A DNA stretch of 64,000 bases from Macrobrachium rosenbergii. Its lineage: Eukaryota > Arthropoda > Malacostraca > Decapoda > Palaemonidae. Positions 60,060-64,000 of the stretch are shown in pieces. Where the stretch lies: assembly GCF_040412425.1 (NCBI RefSeq), contig NC_089789.1, forward strand, positions 38,731,106 to 38,795,105, written 5' to 3'. The notes under the pieces were generated by a model that saw only the letters and a program-made list of their open reading frames with translations, was not told the DNA's origin and did no database searches. The translations under genes and the position numbers were made by a program. Position 1 is the first letter of the stretch; the number at the start of each line of letters is the position of its first letter.

Positions 60060-61712
60060 CTATGGGTGTAAAAAAAAAATCTGTTAGTGGTCGACGTCTA
60101 CACACCAGAGGAAACATATTTCAAAGCGGCTTGCAACTTTTTTCAGTAGATCAATGCAATTTCTACTGTCTTACGCCAATGTTCTAGAGGAATAAAAAAA
60201 ATTTCCGGTAAAGTTTTACTTTAAACCATCACAATCTGGACGTGAAAACCTGTTTTAGTGTGCTTTGAACGTTTCTAATTTTACTTTCGTTTGCAAATGA
60301 CCTAACTAACCACACCTAAAATAACTTAAGGAACCAGGTCCTTACCCTAGTGCATGCACCTGGGGTACCAGGTCCTTACCCTAGTAAATGATATGGTGAG
60401 GTTGGTATTGTCATTTGCAAACAAAACTAACGTCAGAATCATTCAAAGAACACATTCACACACAGGAAAATTATGTTTTCAAATCCAAAATGTGATGGTT
60501 TAAGTAAAATTGCACTACATTTTACTTCATAATTTACTTACATGGACCTGTAGCACCTTCCTCTCCTTACTACAGCAGGTAGATCCAGTTTCATGTCATC
60601 AAGTACAGTAGTAACGTTCCCAGGTTCAGAGTCAAGAGTAGTCAACAGCATCGAGCAGGCTTCATCCGAGAGAATTTCAGGGTCAGACACATCTATGAGC
60701 TGTTCATCGTCTTGCGTTTCAGCGTTAGACGGATACTCGTCAACCTTTAAAAAAAATTTTTTTAGCTTAGTAGAATGAAAGCCATGCTTGCAATTTAATT
60801 CACAATCTAGACCCAAGACACCCACTAAGTGGTAACACCTGCTTACTGCTCCAGGAACCTGAATCAGTGTTGGCATACAGCCAGCCTAATCAACAACAGG
60901 GATATGTCTACAGGATGCACAGTACTGCCCAGACTGTTGCACAGTTCTATACAAAGTGTAACAGACCCTTGGCTGCCTTGCTTATGCCTATTTTCAAGAT
61001 GTTCCTTGGTACCTTTTCTTACACCTACCTGTCCTACCTCTAACCTGGCTGAACAAAAGTTTTGGGAAAGACCTAATCAGAGTAATTTAACTATGGTCGC
61101 CAAAGTAACGAGCTCAAGTAAGGTTTTGTTAACATCAAATACCGTCATGCTATAAATTTAGTAGTGCAAGCCTCTGAGGTACAATAAATAGTTATATTAG
61201 TAGGAACTAACTTATAGTCAACCTTAGTTTGAATTTAAGCAAATTATATTCTTTGAACATGTGAACGTCCATGAAATTAACTCTACCTGGAAATAATTTC
61301 TGGCACTCTCTGCTTAAATACAATTATGAAAAACCTAACCTTGAAAGAAAACCCTTGAAAGCCTCTGTACTTAAGTCAACTAAAACTTACCGTTAACATT
61401 AGCATGCAATCTCTAATCGTAAAACCAGTAATTCAAACTCAAAATTTTATAAGATCATCCTGCTCCATTAAGAATTCCCATGTTTATCAAAGCTTACTTT
61501 CCAGAATTTGGTTTAGGGTAGATTAACTGAATACTTGAGTCCTACAAACTTAACGAAAAATCACCAAAATCTGGTATTAAATCATTATAATTGCCCCCGA
61601 TATGGCAGTAACGTACCAGCGTTCCAACTGGTGTCCAGCCATCATTGTCCGTTGCAGTAACACCCAGCAAGATCAGAAGTCCATATACTACAAACACCAA
61701 TTTCGAGTTCAT
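59906..61712 (-). CDS. Secreted six-cysteine peptide precursor, unrecognised family
   Basis: Three - strand exons (61712-61617, 60744-60542, 60059-59906) join in frame to 150 residues. Residues 1-20 are a signal peptide (MNSK, then LVFVVYGLLILLGV). Residues 21-91 form a strongly acidic pro-region rich in D and E with one cysteine (C62). R92-R93 is a dibasic cleavage site. The predicted mature part, 94-150, is basic (about nine Arg and two His against three acidic residues) with six cysteines at 96, 112, 126, 127, 145 and 147: spacing C-x15-C-x13-CC-x17-C-x-C. Introns are phase 0 and phase 2, both GT-AG. A polyA hexamer lies about 95 bases after the stop. The architecture is that of antimicrobial or hormone precursors. 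The spacing does not fit crustin, ALF, penaeidin, beta-defensin, CHH or insulin as I know them. I cannot name a function. Confidence 0.68.
60205..60520. repeat. Inverted-repeat element in intron 2 of the secreted peptide gene
   Basis: Arms of roughly 100 bases: about 60,205-60,305 and the reverse complement at about 60,402-60,520 (shared blocks GTTTGCAAATGAC, TTTACTT.AAACCATCACA and GAAAAC). The centre holds a short direct repeat, accaggtccttaccctagt, at about 60,328 and 60,369. Consistent with a MITE or foldback insertion. Confidence 0.7.
60542..60744 (-). CDS. Secreted peptide gene, exon 2 (acidic pro-region, RR site)
   Basis: 67 codons plus two bases, from VDEYPSNAETQDDEQ to AVVRRGRCYRS. 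The acceptor is a T tract ending aaag. The donor is at+gtaagtaaat, a very strong site. Reading through the donor gives an immediate in-frame TAA, so an unspliced reading would stop one codon later at RSM and lose five of the six mature cysteines. Confidence 0.68.
61617..61712 (-). CDS. Secreted peptide gene, exon 1 (signal peptide)
   Basis: 32 codons from ATG (61712-61710) to GGA ACG CTG, then donor gtacgt. It encodes the signal peptide and the first 12 pro-region residues (TDNDGWTPVGTL). The sequence ctttcag sits directly before the ATG, so a 5' UTR intron is possible. Confidence 0.68.
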
Positions 61713-61893
61713 CTGAAAGTGGAAATGTTGTTACATTAGGATACTACAACATATACTTCACAGACTAGTGTTTGAAGGGTTGAATTTTGATGTACCAGCA
61801 AAAGTCGTCACTAAATCCTATAACTACGTAGAGGACAGGCCTACATAAGACAATCACTGAAGATATATACAAATCTCATCTGCGTTCCAAGCA

Positions 61894-62097
61894 CTACTGA
61901 ACGAGCGCAGAGTCGCAGACAAATCTGCGTTGACAATAATGAAAAAAAATATGAGCTCGAGTCATCCTTAGTAATACACTCATAAAACTTTTGTAAAAAT
62001 CAGTAATCAAAAACAATAAAAGAATGGGTAACAAAAAATGCGCCATCACACAGGAGACCACCACAGCCAACAGAACTCCCAGTTTAAACATAAACAC
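61894..62097 (-). other. Small - strand ORF with signal-peptide-like start
   Basis: 67 codons. It begins MFMFKLGVLLAVVVSCVMA, a textbook signal peptide, then a second hydrophobic stretch (HFLLPILLLFLITDFY). It lies about 180 bases upstream of the secreted peptide gene on the same strand. No clear donor after the leader; it may be chance or a leader exon of an alternative transcript. Confidence 0.25.
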
Positions 62098-62391
62098 TAA
62101 CCAACATATTTCACAAACAAAAAGTCACCTTTCAAATCTTGACTCTTGAGGACGGTCTACAGTACTGCTCAAGTATCCCAACAACCATAGGAATTGGTGT
62201 TTCCTTGATTACTTTTTCCAACTCATATGGTCCATTTTCTTATCAGGGAAGAAATAACCAAAAAGAGAAGTTACTTATCGAATCTCAAGGCAAAAACAAA
62301 TTCTGTTGATAAAGGCGCCATCTATGAATTAAATTCTGAACTAAATGGTGGCTACAAATATTACTGGTGCTGGAATAGTACTTTTTGACTC

Positions 62392-62394
<3 letters not shown>

Positions 62395-62477
<83 letters not shown>
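62395..62477. repeat. (AT)n microsatellite
   Basis: About 40 AT units. Confidence 0.95.
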
Positions 62478-62483
<6 letters not shown>

Positions 62484-62629
62484 TCAAAATTAAGGGCGTA
62501 CATCCAAGGAAAGGAAAAACGAGCCCAAGACTGTGAAATATTATGGAGGCTATGGAACTGACGATTTGTATGAAAGTAAATTTCCCTTTTTAGTTTTCTG
62601 CAAAAGAAAACCATTATGCCGGCTTTTTC

Positions 62630-62965
62630 TGTCCTCCCTCAGATCTTAAAAACTACTGAGGCTAGAGGGCTGCAAATTATGTTGATCATCCACCCTCCAA
62701 TCATCAAACATACCAAATTGCAGCCCTCTAACCTCAGTAATTTTTATTTTACTTAAGGTTAAATTTAGCTATAACCGTGCTTCTGGCAACAATATAGGAC
62801 AGGCCACCACCGGGCCGTGGTTAAAATTCGTGGGCCGCGGCTCATGCAGCATTATACCGAGACCACCGAAAGATAGACTTGTTGTCGGTGGCCTTGATTA
62901 TACGCTGTACAGAAAATTCGATTTCACCGAAGAAACCTCGGCGCATTTTTTACTTGTTCTATGAA
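62630..62965. repeat. Dispersed repeat with internal hairpin
   Basis: Begins with an imperfect inverted pair (ACTGAGGCTAGAGGGCTGCA / TGCAGCCCTCTAACCTCAGT) and continues with GCCACCACCGGGCCGTGG, GGGCCGCGGCTCATGCAGC and a terminal CGAAGAAACCTCGGCGCA hairpin. GC-rich against AT-rich flanks. I associate this sequence with abundant decapod repeats; that link is from memory. Confidence 0.5.
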
Positions 62966-63215
62966 ATCACACATTTTTACCTGAATATTTTACCACTGTT
63001 TTCTTTGTCATTCTTGCCTGTACATACTTTTAAGAAAACAGTTTTCTCCTTTATCCTTATATTTGCTACCATTTGACAGAAAATATCTCCATTGAGCCTT
63101 TTTTTATTGTTTATGTGTTCATCTTTCCTTGTTCGCCCATTTTTTTCACATTACCTTAGCAGAACGAAATTTTTCTATACTTCCTCAAAGTAAATTAGTG
63201 ACTTTATTTATAGAA

Positions 63216-63508
63216 GAATGAAATGGAAAACAAAATTTAGGACAAAGTTCAAGCGCTGGAAACTATGAAGCCATTCAGCGCTGAAAGGGAAATTAAGAAT
63301 AAAAAGGTTTGAAAGGTGTAACAGGAGGAAAACCTCGCAGTTGCACTATGAAACAATTGTTAAGAGAGGGTGGAAAGTAAGATGGAAGAGAATGTGAACG
63401 GAGGTACAGAAGGAATGAAAGGGGTTGCAGCTAGGGGGCACAAGGGACGCTGCAAAGACCCTTAATTAATGCCTGCGGTGCACCGCATCAAGTTCACTGA
63501 CGGCACTA
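63216..63508 (+). repeat. Dispersed decapod-type repeat, copy 2
   Basis: Opposite-orientation copy of 1,934-2,215. It starts with an A-rich GAATGAAATGGAAAACAAAA and contains CATTCAGCGCTGAAAGGGAA and GGTGTAACAGGAGGAAAACC. Confidence 0.75.
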
Positions 63509-64000
63509 TCCTCCCGCGGCGTTTATTTATGTTCATATTGCGTCGTCTGGTAAAACTCCTGTTCACCTTGTATTTTCAAGAAAAATTGCTTTGAAACAAA
63601 TAAATATTTTTTTTTACATTCTCACATTTTAGAAATTACCAACAGTGGTAGCTTTTTTTTTTTTAAACTTTGCTGCTGTACCATCTGGGCTTACTTAGAA
63701 TGACCTTACATGCAATGGTCCATTGAAAAGGTCTTCCAGTATGTTATTGCTGACGAGAGTAAGTACTACTCTAAATACCTTTCCCTTAGTTTTTATTATA
63801 TATTGTTTATCATGCATTAAGACAGTCTTATCTAAATTAATGTTCATTTATGTTTTCTTATTATGACAATCACTGTTTTTCGCACGGGCCATCTATTCTC
63901 TCTGGGCTAGCTTTTTAATAGTACATGGCCTTTTTTACTTGTTCCATATAAATGCTTACACATTTTGTATGCTAACAATGACCTTGTTACTTATGATTTT

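Overview
This is eukaryotic, intron-rich, AT-rich nuclear DNA. The very dense (AT)n, (CT)n, (TTA)n and (CA)n tracts, and several dispersed repeats of types I associate with shrimps, prawns, crayfish and crabs, point to a decapod crustacean. The species call is inference. I see no bacterial operon, CRISPR array or integrated virus.

Layout. 1-9.5 kb is microsatellite- and SINE-rich sequence with no gene I can support. 10,011-14,887 (+) holds six exons of an FBXO25/FBXO32 (atrogin-1)-type F-box gene. The first roughly 40 residues are not in the visible sequence. 14.9-29.7 kb is mostly featureless 3' UTR and intergenic DNA with AT tracts, Tigger-type short elements and tRNA-like repeats. 29,692-45,703 (+) is a complete ten-exon argininosuccinate lyase gene (468 aa) with the catalytic motifs intact. 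Its introns carry a degraded LINE endonuclease fragment (intron 4, - strand) and a dead Tigger/pogo transposon with recognisable ends (intron 6). 46-53 kb is intergenic with a second dead Tigger transposase. 53-59.9 kb has AT/TG microsatellites, a 5S rRNA-derived fragment and a few coding-like segments I cannot assign. 59,906-61,712 (- strand) is a compact three-exon gene that I assemble as a 150-residue secreted precursor: signal peptide, acidic pro-region, RR cleavage site and a basic six-cysteine peptide. I do not recognise the family, and it is the best candidate here for something undescribed. 61.7-64 kb is again repeats.

The genes are independent units. The F-box protein would be a substrate receptor of an SCF ubiquitin ligase, ASL makes arginine and fumarate in the cytosol, and the small peptide would be secreted (host defence or signalling). 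Nothing shows that they act together. Exon boundaries are inferred from GT/GC-AG sites, phase continuity and recalled family similarity, without transcripts or database searches.
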